Shown here: one piece after another, positions 34,173 to 43,109 of the stretch
How the letters are laid out: every line of letters begins with the position of its first letter
Position numbering within the stretch: position 1 is the stretch's first letter
From: Paracoccus tegillarcae
GTDB lineage: Bacteria > Pseudomonadota > Alphaproteobacteria > Rhodobacterales > Rhodobacteraceae
Length of the DNA: 64,000 nucleotides
NCBI RefSeq assembly: GCF_002847305.1
Contig: NZ_CP025408.1
Coordinates: 3,245,001-3,309,000, forward strand
Direction: 5' to 3'
Notes under the pieces: generated by a model
Told to the model about the DNA's origin: nothing
What the model saw: the letters and a program-made list of their open reading frames with translations, nothing else
Databases searched by the model: none
Translations under genes and position numbers: made by a program

Positions 34173-35500
34173 CCGACCTTATCCCGCAATTCGGCAGCAC
34201 CCTCTATACGCTGTTGGCCTTTATCGTGGCGTTGTCGATCATCGTGGCGGTGCATGAATTCGGCCATTACATCGTTGCGCGCTGGTCCGGCATCAAGGCC
34301 GAGGTCTTTTCGATCGGCTTTGGGCCGCGCCTGTTCTCGCGCGTCGATCGGCACGGGACGCTGTGGCAGGTCGCGGCGCTGCCCCTGGGTGGTTATGTCC
34401 GGTTCATGGGCGATGAAAATGCCGCCAGTGCCGGGCCGGGCAGGGATGTCGATCCTGCCTTGCGGCGGCAAACGCTGGCTGGCGCACCGCTTTGGGCACG
34501 TTTTGCGACCCTGCTGGCGGGACCGGTTTTCAATTTCATCCTCTCGATCCTGATCTTTGCCGGCTTTGCCATGTTCATGGGCCTGCCGCGCGATCAGATC
34601 GTGATCGGAGAAATCAGCCCCGCGCCGCCGCAGGTGATCAACGAATTGCAGCCGGGCGACGAGGTGCTGGCCATCGGCGGTGTCGAGGTGGCCGGCTGGA
34701 CCGATATGCGCAGCGTGATCGAGCAGGTTCCGCCTGCGCTGATGCAGGACTGGCGGGTCAGACGCGGGGATGACGAGGTGACGGTCTCTGCCCCCGATCC
34801 GATGCCTGCGCGTGTTTCCGGGGTGGGCGCGCGCAGTGCGGCCGCGGCAGCGGGGATCATGCCCGGCGATGTGATCCTGGCGGTCGGCGAAGACCCCATC
34901 GATCGATTTGATCAGTTGCCGCCCAAGGTTGCGGCTGCCGAAGGTCAGCCGCTGGTGCTGAGCATCTGGCGCGAAGGCCAGGAGCCTACGGATGTGACGG
35001 TCACGCCCAAGCAGCAGGATCTGCCTGCAGCGGATGGCGGCTACGAGCGGCGCTGGCTGGTGGGCATCACCGGCGGTGACGGTTATTTCACGCCCGACAC
35101 CCGCAGCGCAGGCCCGCTAGAGGCGCTTTGGCTGGGGATAGATCGCACCTGGTCGGTCATTGCCATGTCGATTTCAGGGCTATGGGCGATGATTTCGGGG
35201 CAGATCGACAGCTGTAATCTGGGCGGCGCGATTTCGATTGCGCAGACCACGGGCCAGGCCGCCAGCGCGGGTGGGGCCAGCTTTGTCACCTGGATCGCCT
35301 TTCTGTCGGCGGCGATCGGATTTTTGAACCTGTTGCCCATCCCGGTGCTCGATGGCGGGCATCTGATGTTCTACAGCTACGAGGCCGTCACCGGGCGTCC
35401 ACCATCAGACCGCGCCCTGAACCTTTTGACCGCGATCGGCTTTGCCGCTGTGATAATGCTGATGATTTTCGGTCTCAGTAACGATCTTTTCTGCCCCTGA
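34169..35500 (+). CDS. rseP: Site-2 protease RseP
   Basis: 443 residues. The intramembrane zinc site is VHEFGHYIVA near the start, completed by NLLPIPVLDGGHLMF near the end. Two PDZ-like domains lie between (about 120-290). RseP cuts anti-sigma factors and leftover signal peptides in the inner membrane. It precedes bamA, as in many Proteobacteria, linking envelope stress to outer-membrane assembly. Confidence 0.95.
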   Translation: MTDLIPQFGSTLYTLLAFIVALSIIVAVHEFGHYIVARWSGIKAEVFSIGFGPRLFSRVDRHGTLWQVAALPLGGYVRFMGDENAASAGPGRDVDPALRRQTLAGAPLWARFATLLAGPVFNFILSILIFAGFAMFMGLPRDQIVIGEISPAPPQVINELQPGDEVLAIGGVEVAGWTDMRSVIEQVPPALMQDWRVRRGDDEVTVSAPDPMPARVSGVGARSAAAAAGIMPGDVILAVGEDPIDRFDQLPPKVAAAEGQPLVLSIWREGQEPTDVTVTPKQQDLPAADGGYERRWLVGITGGDGYFTPDTRSAGPLEALWLGIDRTWSVIAMSISGLWAMISGQIDSCNLGGAISIAQTTGQAASAGGASFVTWIAFLSAAIGFLNLLPIPVLDGGHLMFYSYEAVTGRPPSDRALNLLTAIGFAAVIMLMIFGLSNDLFCP

Positions 35501-35514
35501 AGGTCACTGCGCTT

Positions 35515-35544
35515 TTGACAGTCGCGCAGAAACAGGGGTAGAGG
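35515..35544 (+). promoter_or_regulatory. Possible promoter of bamA
   Basis: A perfect -35 TTGACA (35515-35520) is followed at 18 bases by a poor -10, TAGAGG (35539-35544), about 60 bases before bamA. It may need an alternative factor, or be chance. Confidence 0.35.
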
Positions 35545-35602
35545 ATGAACAAAACAACCGCCGGGAACGCGGCGCACAGGCTTGAAATCGAGAGGGGCGG
35601 CA

Positions 35603-37969
35603 ATGACACGCAAATTGGGAACGCGCGCTGTGGCGCTGATGACGGCGCTGGCAGTGGCGACACCGGTCGCGATGGTGGCCATGCCGGCCTGGGCCTATTC
35701 GTTCAACGATGTGCGCATCGAGGGCGCTGAACGGATCGAACCGGCAACCATCCTGTCCTTCGCCAATATCGCGCGCGGGCAAGAGGTCTCGGCCGGGGAA
35801 CTGAACGACGCGCTGCAGCGGCTGCAGAATTCGGGCCTGTTCGAAACCGTCGAGGTCATCCCGCAGGGCAATACGCTGGTCATCCGGGTCAGCGAATACC
35901 CGACGATCAACCAGATCAATATCGAAGGCAACCGCCGCCTTGATGATGAACGCCTGCTTGAGGTCGTGCAATCCCAGCCTCGCCGCGTCTATCAGCCCAG
36001 TCAGGCGCTGGCCGATGCCACCGCCATCGCGCAGGCCTATGCCGCATCGGGTCGTCTGGCCGCGCGTGTTGATCCCCGCATCATCCGCCGCGACGGCAAT
36101 CGCATCGATCTGGTTTTCGAGGTCCGCGAAGGCGATCTGACCGAAATCGAGCGCATCGGCTTTGCCGGCAACCGCGCTTTCAGCGACCGCCGCCTGCGGC
36201 AGGTGCTGGAGACGAAACAGGCCGGCATCCTGCGCACATTCATCCGCAGCGATACCTTTGCCCCCGAGCGGATCTCGCTGGATGAACAACTGCTGACCGA
36301 TTTTTACCGCTCTCGCGGCTATGCCGATTTCCGGGTGCAGGCTGTCGCACCGGAAATCGCGCGCGAACGCGATGCCTTCTACATCACCTTCAACATCCAG
36401 GAAGGCCCGCAATACCGCTTTGGCAGCGTCAACACGGTGTCAGAAATCGCGGGCGTCGAAGCCTCGGCCTTTGCAGAGCAGAACCGGGTGCGGACGGGAT
36501 CGGTCTATAATCCGGCCATCATCGACAACAGCATCCGCCGGATGGAAACCGTGGCCATCGAACAGGGCCTGGATTTCGTCAATATCGAACCGCGCGTGAC
36601 CCGCAATCCCGGCTCGCGCACGCTGGATCTGACCTTTGCGCTGACACGCGGCCCCCGCATCTTTGTCGAGCGTATCGACATCGAGGGCAACACCACCACG
36701 CTGGACCGTGTTATCCGCCGGCAGTTCCGCACGGTCGAGGGTGACCCCTTCAACCCACGCGAAATCCGCAACAGCGCCGAACGTATCCGTGCGCTCGGCT
36801 ATTTCAGCGACGCTCAGGTCGAGACCCGTCAGGGCAGCAGCGAACAACAGGTGATCGTCGACGTGAACGTCGAGGAACAGCCCACCGGCTCGCTGAGCTT
36901 TGGTGCCAGCTACGGACAGAACTCTGGCGTCGGTTTCAATGCCGGCCTGACAGAGCGGAACTTTCTGGGTCGCGGTCAGCAATTGGGCATCAACGTCTCG
37001 ACCGCCTCGGGTGACCAGAAGGCCGATTTCAACTTTGTCGAACCCTATCTGCTGGGCCGTGATCTGCGCTGGCGTCTGTCGGGCGGCTATTCCGAGACCG
37101 AGCGGCTGAACTCCAAATACGATACGCGCTCTGCCTATCTGGGGACCGGCCTCGAATTCCCGATTTCGCAGAACGGTCGTCTTGAGGTGCGCTATCGCCT
37201 CAGCCGCGACAGCATTCTCAATGTGCAAGACGGTTTCGATGATGAAACCGGACTGCCAACCGATACGGAAGATCGCAGCTCATCCCTGATTATCGACGAT
37301 GAGGGCACCCGGGTCACGTCGGCTATTGGCTATTCCTACAGCTATGACAGCCGGATTACCGGGCTGAACCCGCTGACCGGCTATCGGCTGTCCTTCAGCC
37401 AGGATGTTGCCGGGCTGGGCGGCGATGTGAAAAACGTCAAGACCGGTATTTTCGCCGGTGTCGAAAGCCGTGCCTGGCGCGAAGAGGTGGCACTGCGCGC
37501 CGAGTTCGAGGCCGGTGCCGTTGTCAGCTATGGCGACAGCAGCACCCGCATCAACGACCGCTATCGCGGCGGCAGCCACATGCGCGGCTTCGAGCCAAAC
37601 GGCCTGGGTCCGCGCGATCTGGGGCCCTCGCAAGAAGGCGACGACGTCAATGACGCACTCGGTGGCAACTACTACTGGGCGCTCAGGACAGAGGCACAGT
37701 TTCCGCTTGGTCTGCCCGAGGAATACGGCATTACCGGCGGACTTTTTGCCGATGTCGGGTCCGTTTGGGGGCTGGACAACACCACGGCCAGTTTTGAGGG
37801 TGACAGCTATGAGGTCGATGATAGCATGAAGGTGCGCGCATCGATCGGGGCTTCGATCTTCTGGACCACGCCGATTGGTCCGCTGCGCTTCAACTTTGCC
37901 AAAGCGGTGAAAAAGGAAGAGCAGGACAAGGAACAGAAGTTCGACCTGACCATCTCGACCAATTTCTAA
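35603..37969 (+). CDS. bamA: Outer-membrane assembly factor BamA
   Basis: 788 residues from the ATG at 35603. A signal peptide (about 1-29, ending PAWA) leads to five POTRA domains (YSFNDVRIEGAERIEPATIL begins the first) and a C-terminal 16-strand barrel. The barrel ends with IGPLRFNFAKAVKKEEQD and the terminal beta signal ending in Phe. BamA folds and inserts outer-membrane proteins. Its stop shares a base with ompH (TAATG). Confidence 0.96.
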   Translation: MTRKLGTRAVALMTALAVATPVAMVAMPAWAYSFNDVRIEGAERIEPATILSFANIARGQEVSAGELNDALQRLQNSGLFETVEVIPQGNTLVIRVSEYPTINQINIEGNRRLDDERLLEVVQSQPRRVYQPSQALADATAIAQAYAASGRLAARVDPRIIRRDGNRIDLVFEVREGDLTEIERIGFAGNRAFSDRRLRQVLETKQAGILRTFIRSDTFAPERISLDEQLLTDFYRSRGYADFRVQAVAPEIARERDAFYITFNIQEGPQYRFGSVNTVSEIAGVEASAFAEQNRVRTGSVYNPAIIDNSIRRMETVAIEQGLDFVNIEPRVTRNPGSRTLDLTFALTRGPRIFVERIDIEGNTTTLDRVIRRQFRTVEGDPFNPREIRNSAERIRALGYFSDAQVETRQGSSEQQVIVDVNVEEQPTGSLSFGASYGQNSGVGFNAGLTERNFLGRGQQLGINVSTASGDQKADFNFVEPYLLGRDLRWRLSGGYSETERLNSKYDTRSAYLGTGLEFPISQNGRLEVRYRLSRDSILNVQDGFDDETGLPTDTEDRSSSLIIDDEGTRVTSAIGYSYSYDSRITGLNPLTGYRLSFSQDVAGLGGDVKNVKTGIFAGVESRAWREEVALRAEFEAGAVVSYGDSSTRINDRYRGGSHMRGFEPNGLGPRDLGPSQEGDDVNDALGGNYYWALRTEAQFPLGLPEEYGITGGLFADVGSVWGLDNTTASFEGDSYEVDDSMKVRASIGASIFWTTPIGPLRFNFAKAVKKEEQDKEQKFDLTISTNF

Positions 37970-38733
37970 TGCTCGGGCGTGGCCTCAGCCTGTGTTGTCT
38001 GGCTCTGCTCTGTGCAGGGCCGGTTCACGCACAAGAGGCCCCGCCGCTGCCGGGAATAGAGCCGCAGGCGTCGCGACCAGAATCGCGCCGCGACGGCAAT
38101 CCGCCCTTGCAGATCATCGAAGACAATCAACAGCAGGCGCCGGTCGTACCAGTCGTCAGCCCGGTGCTGACAGTTGATCAGGAACAGCTTTTCGCGGGCT
38201 CGGCATGGGGCAGGCGTATTCAGGCTGATCTGGACGCCGCAGGGATCAGGCTAGACGAAGAAAATGACCGGCTTTACAAGCAGTTGGTCGCTGAAGAGGC
38301 AGAACTGACGGAACTGCGCAAGACACTGGATGCTGCCGAATTCCGCGAGCGCGCAGAGGCGTTTGACGCGCGCGCAACTCGGATCCGCCGTGAATTCGCG
38401 CAATCGGTCGAGGATCTGAACGCCGATCTGCAACGCGAGCAGGCCGCGTTCTTTCAGGCGGCTGGCCCGATCATGGGTCTGCTGATGCAGGAACGCGGCG
38501 CGCTGGCGGTGCTGGATCGGCAAACGACGCTGGTTTCGGTCGGCAGCATCAACATCACCTCTGAGCTGATCGCCCGGATTGATGCAGAACTGGGTGACGG
38601 GTCTGACCGCGCGCCGGATGCACCCCCTGCGGATACGGCCGGCACTGCGCAGGATGATGCCGCGTCCGAAACCGGACCAGAGCAGGGCCAGGACGCCAAC
38701 GTAGAGCCCGCCCCCGACAGCACCGACAATTAG
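37969..38733 (+). CDS. OmpH/Skp-family periplasmic chaperone
   Basis: 254 residues, longer than the usual 160-180. A signal peptide (ending VHA) is followed by a Pro-rich spacer (about 25-70), then VLTVDQEQLFAGSAWGRRIQADLDA, the OmpH start. A long coiled coil follows (about 95-165), and an acidic disordered tail (about 215-254). Skp-type chaperones carry outer-membrane proteins through the periplasm to BamA. The usual fabZ-lpxA genes do not follow; instead a nucleoside hydrolase ends here on the other strand (overlap 38730-38733). Confidence 0.85.
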   Translation: MLGRGLSLCCLALLCAGPVHAQEAPPLPGIEPQASRPESRRDGNPPLQIIEDNQQQAPVVPVVSPVLTVDQEQLFAGSAWGRRIQADLDAAGIRLDEENDRLYKQLVAEEAELTELRKTLDAAEFRERAEAFDARATRIRREFAQSVEDLNADLQREQAAFFQAAGPIMGLLMQERGALAVLDRQTTLVSVGSINITSELIARIDAELGDGSDRAPDAPPADTAGTAQDDAASETGPEQGQDANVEPAPDSTDN

Positions 38734-39668
38734 GGCAGCCGGGCGATCCGTTCTCCGATCAGATCGAAAAGCCCGTGCCGGTCGACATGGCGCATGTAGA
38801 GCGCGTTTTCCGCGCGGTCGGTCACATGCCAGTAATCGGCCACGGTCATGCCGAGGGTAAAGGTCCCGCCCAGTTCGATCTCGACATTGATACGGCGACC
38901 TTCGAACAGCTTGGGCTGGATCAGCCAGGCAATCGTGCAGGGATCATGCAGCGGTGCGCCCTTGCTGCCATATTTCTCCTTGTCGAAGCGTTCGAAAAAA
39001 TCGGTCCAGCTTGCCACAGCAGGCCCGCAGCGATTTGGCAGGGCGCGCATCGCCTCGACCCAGGGGGCCGAGGTCATGGCCTCATGTGTCACGTCGAGCG
39101 GCATCACAACCAGCGGCACGCCTGACGCAAAGACTTCTGCTGCTGCCTCAGGGTCGACATAGATATTGAACTCGGCCGCCGGGGTGATGTTGCCCACTTC
39201 GAAATAGGCACCGCCCATCAGCACGATTTCCTGCACCCGTTCGGCGATCTCGGGCGCACGGCGAAACGCCTCGGCGATATTGGTCAGGGGTCCGATGGGC
39301 ACCAGGGTCACGGTTCCGGCGGGTTCGCGGCGCAGCGTCTCGATGATGAAGTCAACGGCATGCTGATCCTGCAGCGGCATGGCGGGTTCGGGCAGGGACA
39401 CTCCGTCCAGCCCGGTCTTGCCATGAACATGCTCGGCGGTAACGAGCTTGCGTGCCAAAGGTGCGTCGCAGCCCGCAAAAACCGGCAGATCGCTGCGTCC
39501 GGCCAGTTCGCAGATCTTGCGCGCATTCAGTTGTGTCAGCGCCAGCGGCACATTGCCCGCCACTGCGGTGATGCCCAGAACCTGCAACTCGGGGCTGGCC
39601 AGCGCCAGCAGGATCGCGACGGCATCATCCTGCCCCGGATCGGTGTCGATGATAATCTTGCGCGCCAT
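38730..39668 (-). CDS. Inosine-uridine-type nucleoside hydrolase
   Basis: 312 residues. The calcium-binding N-terminal signature is IIIDTDPGQDDAVAIL (DxDxxxDD), with VAGNVPLALT and LTNIAEAFRRAPEI as further family marks; VDPEAAAEVFASG and HDPCTIAWLIQP lie near the active site. It splits ribonucleosides into base and ribose for salvage. It stands alone between ompH (convergent) and the moxR cluster (divergent). Confidence 0.92.
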   Translation of the reverse strand: MARKIIIDTDPGQDDAVAILLALASPELQVLGITAVAGNVPLALTQLNARKICELAGRSDLPVFAGCDAPLARKLVTAEHVHGKTGLDGVSLPEPAMPLQDQHAVDFIIETLRREPAGTVTLVPIGPLTNIAEAFRRAPEIAERVQEIVLMGGAYFEVGNITPAAEFNIYVDPEAAAEVFASGVPLVVMPLDVTHEAMTSAPWVEAMRALPNRCGPAVASWTDFFERFDKEKYGSKGAPLHDPCTIAWLIQPKLFEGRRINVEIELGGTFTLGMTVADYWHVTDRAENALYMRHVDRHGLFDLIGERIARLP

Positions 39669-39786
39669 CTTGGTTCCCTATCTTCGGCCAGACGACATTC
39701 CTGCGATGCCTGCGCGACCGGTGCAAGCCCCTGCGACCAATGGACAGGGGCAGCCTGCCCGCGTTACCCGTTAGGATGAGCCGACC

Positions 39787-40722
39787 ATGACGAGGGGGAG
39801 AGGCAACTTGACCGTTTTACCAGCCAGCATCGACGATACGATCAGCCTGTTGGCCAGTCAGGATTATATCTGCGGGCGCGATCTGGGAACCGTCGCCTTT
39901 CTGTCGCTCAAGCTGGGCAAGCCGCTGTTTCTCGAGGGCGAGGCCGGCGTGGGCAAGACCGAGATCGCCCGCGCCCTGTCGGCTGCACTGGGGCGGCGTC
40001 TGATCCGGTTGCAATGCTATGAAGGGCTGGACGCGTCCTCTGCCATTTATGAATGGAATTTCGCGGCGCAGATGGTCGCCATTCGCACTGCCGAAGCCAC
40101 CGGTCAGACTGACCGCGCCGAGTTGCAGGCCGAGCTGTTCTCGGACGATTTCCTGATCCGCCGCCCATTGTTGCAGGCGCTGGAGCCGCAGCCTGGCGGC
40201 CCGCCGGTGTTGCTGATCGACGAGTTGGACCGCACGGACGAGCCCTTCGAGGCTTTTCTTTTGGAACTGCTGTCGGACTTTCAGGTCACCATACCCGAAC
40301 TGGGCACGATCCGCGCGGATGCGCCGCCCATCGTGATCCTGACCTCGAACCGTACCCGCGAGGTGCATGATGCGCTGAAACGGCGCTGCCTCTATCACTG
40401 GGTCGATTATCCGGGCTTTCAGCGCGAACTGTCGATCCTGCGCGCGCGTGTCCCCGAGGCCACCGACAAACTGTCATCGGAAATTGTGGCCTTTGTGCAA
40501 TCACTGCGCGGCGAGGATCTGTTCAAATCGCCCGGCGTGGCGGAAAGCATTGACTGGGCGCGGGCATTGGTCGCGCTGGACGCGGTGGCGCTGTCGCCCG
40601 AACTGGTCACCGACACGGTCGGCGCGCTGCTGAAATATCAGGACGATATCGCCCGCATCGCTGGCGCTGAGACGACGCGACTGCTGGATCAGGCCAAGGC
40701 GCAACTGATGGCCACCGGCTGA
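39787..40722 (+). CDS. MoxR-family AAA+ ATPase (CoxD-like)
   Basis: 311 residues. Walker A is GEAGVGKTE, Walker B is VLLIDELDRTD, sensor 1 is VILTSNRTR and the arginine finger region is KRRCLYHWVDYPG. In carboxydotroph-type clusters CoxD, with the VWA protein CoxE, helps finish the Cu/Mo or Mo active site of the large subunit. It shares its last base with the next gene's start, supporting a joint complex. Confidence 0.9.
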   Translation: MTRGRGNLTVLPASIDDTISLLASQDYICGRDLGTVAFLSLKLGKPLFLEGEAGVGKTEIARALSAALGRRLIRLQCYEGLDASSAIYEWNFAAQMVAIRTAEATGQTDRAELQAELFSDDFLIRRPLLQALEPQPGGPPVLLIDELDRTDEPFEAFLLELLSDFQVTIPELGTIRADAPPIVILTSNRTREVHDALKRRCLYHWVDYPGFQRELSILRARVPEATDKLSSEIVAFVQSLRGEDLFKSPGVAESIDWARALVALDAVALSPELVTDTVGALLKYQDDIARIAGAETTRLLDQAKAQLMATG

Positions 40723-41951
40723 TGGCCGGCGGCCAGACACGATCAGCACCACAGGGCAGGCTGGCCGAGAACATCGTCCATTTCGCCCGCGCCCTGCGCA
40801 AGGCCGGGGTCAAGCTGGGCACGGCGCAGGTCGAAACGGCGATCCGCGCGGTCGAGGTGGCGGGCTTCACCCGGCGGGCGGATTTCTATTATATCCTGCG
40901 CGCGACCATGATCACGCGGGCTGATGATCTGACCATCTTTCATCAGGTGTTCGCGATGTTCTGGCGCGACCCGGAATTCATCGAATCCCTGCTGCACTTG
41001 CTGTCGCACAAGACGCGCGACGACAAACCACCCGCCCCCAAACCAGCAGCCCACCGTCGCGCGGCCGATGCCATGGGCGAGATGCCAGACCGCGAGCCAC
41101 CCGACCTGCCAGAGCGCGAAGAGGTCGAGCAAGAGGCGCTGTTAAGCTGGTCGGACAATGCCGTGCTGCGCCGCATGGATTTCGAACAGATGAGCGCCGC
41201 AGAACTGACCGAGGCCGAGGCCGCCATCCGTCGCCTGACATTGCCGGTCTCACCCAAATTGACGCGGCGCATGCACCCTGAGCCTCATGGCGCAAAGCCG
41301 GACCCGCGCGCGACTCTGCGGGCCTCGTTGCGGCGCGGCGGCGAGATCGGGCGCATTGCCCGAAAGTCGCGCTTGCGCCGTCCGCCGGATCTGGTGGCGA
41401 TCTGCGATATCTCGGGCTCCATGTCGGTCTATTCGCGACTGCTGATGCGGTTTCTGCACGCGCTGGCCCATAACCCGCAGCGTCAATGGGGGCGGGTCAG
41501 TGCCTTTACCTTCGGCACGCAGCTTACAAATGTGACGCGCGCGCTGCGGCAGCGTGATCCCGATGAGGCCCTGGCAGCCATCGGGTCCGAGGCCGATGAT
41601 TGGCAGGGCGGCACCCGTATCGGCGACGCAATCGAACGGTTCAACAAGGACTGGTCGCGCCGGGTACTGGGCAGCGATGCGGTTGTCTTGCTGATCACCG
41701 ACGGGCTGGAGCGTGGCGATGCTGCCCATCTGGCCAGTCAGATGCAGCGGCTGTCGCTGTCGGCGCGCCGGCTGATCTGGCTGAACCCGCTGCTGCGCTA
41801 TGACGGATTCGCACCGCGCGCCGGCGGTGTGCGCGCGATCTTGCCCCATGTTCACAGTCTGCATGCCTGTCATTCGCTGGACAGTCTGGGCGCGCTATCG
41901 GATGCGTTGGCCGAGCCTGGGCTGCGTGATACCCTGCTGCGGCAGCTATGA
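40722..41951 (+). CDS. VWA domain protein, CoxE-like
   Basis: 409 residues. A helical N-terminal region and an acidic, Pro-rich middle (about 100-140) precede a VWA domain whose metal site is intact: VAICDISGSMSVYSRL (DxSxS) and VVLLITDGLERGD. It should act with the MoxR ATPase in enzyme maturation. Compare the VWA protein at 18663, whose metal site is altered and which lacks an ATPase neighbour. Confidence 0.85.
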   Translation: MAGGQTRSAPQGRLAENIVHFARALRKAGVKLGTAQVETAIRAVEVAGFTRRADFYYILRATMITRADDLTIFHQVFAMFWRDPEFIESLLHLLSHKTRDDKPPAPKPAAHRRAADAMGEMPDREPPDLPEREEVEQEALLSWSDNAVLRRMDFEQMSAAELTEAEAAIRRLTLPVSPKLTRRMHPEPHGAKPDPRATLRASLRRGGEIGRIARKSRLRRPPDLVAICDISGSMSVYSRLLMRFLHALAHNPQRQWGRVSAFTFGTQLTNVTRALRQRDPDEALAAIGSEADDWQGGTRIGDAIERFNKDWSRRVLGSDAVVLLITDGLERGDAAHLASQMQRLSLSARRLIWLNPLLRYDGFAPRAGGVRAILPHVHSLHACHSLDSLGALSDALAEPGLRDTLLRQL

Positions 41952-42069
41952 ACCATGGTCTCTACGACCAATTGCCAGTTTAACCCGGCGGCAAAATCCT
42001 TGCCTTGTAAGGGCAGGCCGATAAGCTTTGTGGGCAGGACATGCCCGTTTCCTGAGGAGGAGAGACTGC

Positions 42070-42531
42070 ATGGATATGAGTGGCGAATACCGTATTTCCG
42101 CACCCCGACAGATGGTCTGGGAGGCCCTGAACAGCGAGGATGCGCTGAAGGCGTGCATTCCCGGCTGTGAATCGCTGGAAAAGACCTCGGATACCGGGTT
42201 CACGGCCACGGTGATGCAGAAGATCGGGCCGGTCAAAGCGCGCTTTAGCGGCGAGGTGGAATTGCAAAACATCAACGCACCCGAAAGCTATACCATTCGC
42301 GGCGAGGGCAAGGGCGGCGTGGCCGGTTTTGCCAAAGGCGGCGCGGACGTGAATCTGGCCGAAGACGGCGAGGACACGCTGCTGAGCTATACGGTCAACG
42401 CGCAGGTCGGCGGCAAGCTGGCGGCGCTTGGCAGCCGGTTGATCGATTCGACCTCGAAAAAGCTGGCGGCGAAATTCTTTGAGAATTTTCAGACCTATCT
42501 GAACGAGCGCGGGGCAGGGCAAGCATCCTGA
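42070..42531 (+). CDS. coxG: CoxG-family SRPBCC protein
   Basis: 153 residues from the ATG at 42070, preceded by GAGGAGGAG; the frame is open upstream but without a site. MDMSGEYRISAPRQMVWEAL starts the START-like (SRPBCC) fold, ending with DSTSKKLAAKFFENFQTYL. CoxG proteins occur in Cox-type clusters and are thought to bind the quinone or membrane and dock the enzyme. The 118 bases upstream contain GGGCA/TGCCC repeats only. Confidence 0.88.
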   Translation: MDMSGEYRISAPRQMVWEALNSEDALKACIPGCESLEKTSDTGFTATVMQKIGPVKARFSGEVELQNINAPESYTIRGEGKGGVAGFAKGGADVNLAEDGEDTLLSYTVNAQVGGKLAALGSRLIDSTSKKLAAKFFENFQTYLNERGAGQAS

Positions 42532-42596
42532 CAACCCGCCTATCGCCGGTGGGGGTCATGGCCCGCCGGCAAGACTGAACCCTAGGGAGGATTATA

Positions 42597-43094
42597 ATGA
42601 CCAAGGTGAGCATGACGGTGAACGGCAAGGCGGTCAGCCGCGACGTGCCGGACAATACGCTTCTCGTCGAATATCTGCGCGAGGGCCTGCGCCTGACCGG
42701 CACTCATGTCGGCTGCGACACGACCCAATGCGGCGCCTGCGTGGTGCATGTGAACGGCAAATCGGTGAAATCCTGCACGCAGCTTGCAGCCTCGCTGGAC
42801 GGCGCCGAGGTGACCACCATCGAGGGCATTGCCGCTGGCAATGATCTGCATCCGATGCAGGTGGCGTTCAACGACCATCACGGGCTGCAATGCGGTTATT
42901 GCACGCCTGGCATGATCATGACCGGCATCGATATGGTGAACCGCTATCAGGCCGAGGGCAAGGATCTGACCGAAGAGGCGATCCGCTTTGAGCTGGAGGG
43001 CAATATCTGCCGCTGCACGGGTTACCACAATATCGTCAAGGCCATCGACGACGCCGCGGGCAAGATGTCCAGCGTCGCCAAGGCGGCAGAATAA
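42597..43094 (+). CDS. coxS: Molybdenum hydroxylase iron-sulfur subunit (CoxS-like)
   Basis: 165 residues. Two [2Fe-2S] sites are visible: a plant-ferredoxin-type set in [13 protein letters not shown] with a downstream Cys (KSCTQL), and the helical C-terminal set in [12 protein letters not shown] and [10 protein letters not shown]. It passes electrons from the molybdenum site to the flavin subunit. GGAGG precedes the start. Confidence 0.95.
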   Translation: MTKVSMTVNGKAVSRDVPDNTLLVEYLREGLRLTGTHVGCDTTQCGACVVHVNGKSVKSCTQLAASLDGAEVTTIEGIAAGNDLHPMQVAFNDHHGLQCGYCTPGMIMTGIDMVNRYQAEGKDLTEEAIRFELEGNICRCTGYHNIVKAIDDAAGKMSSVAKAAE

Positions 43095-43109
43095 GGGGAG
43101 GACACGCAA

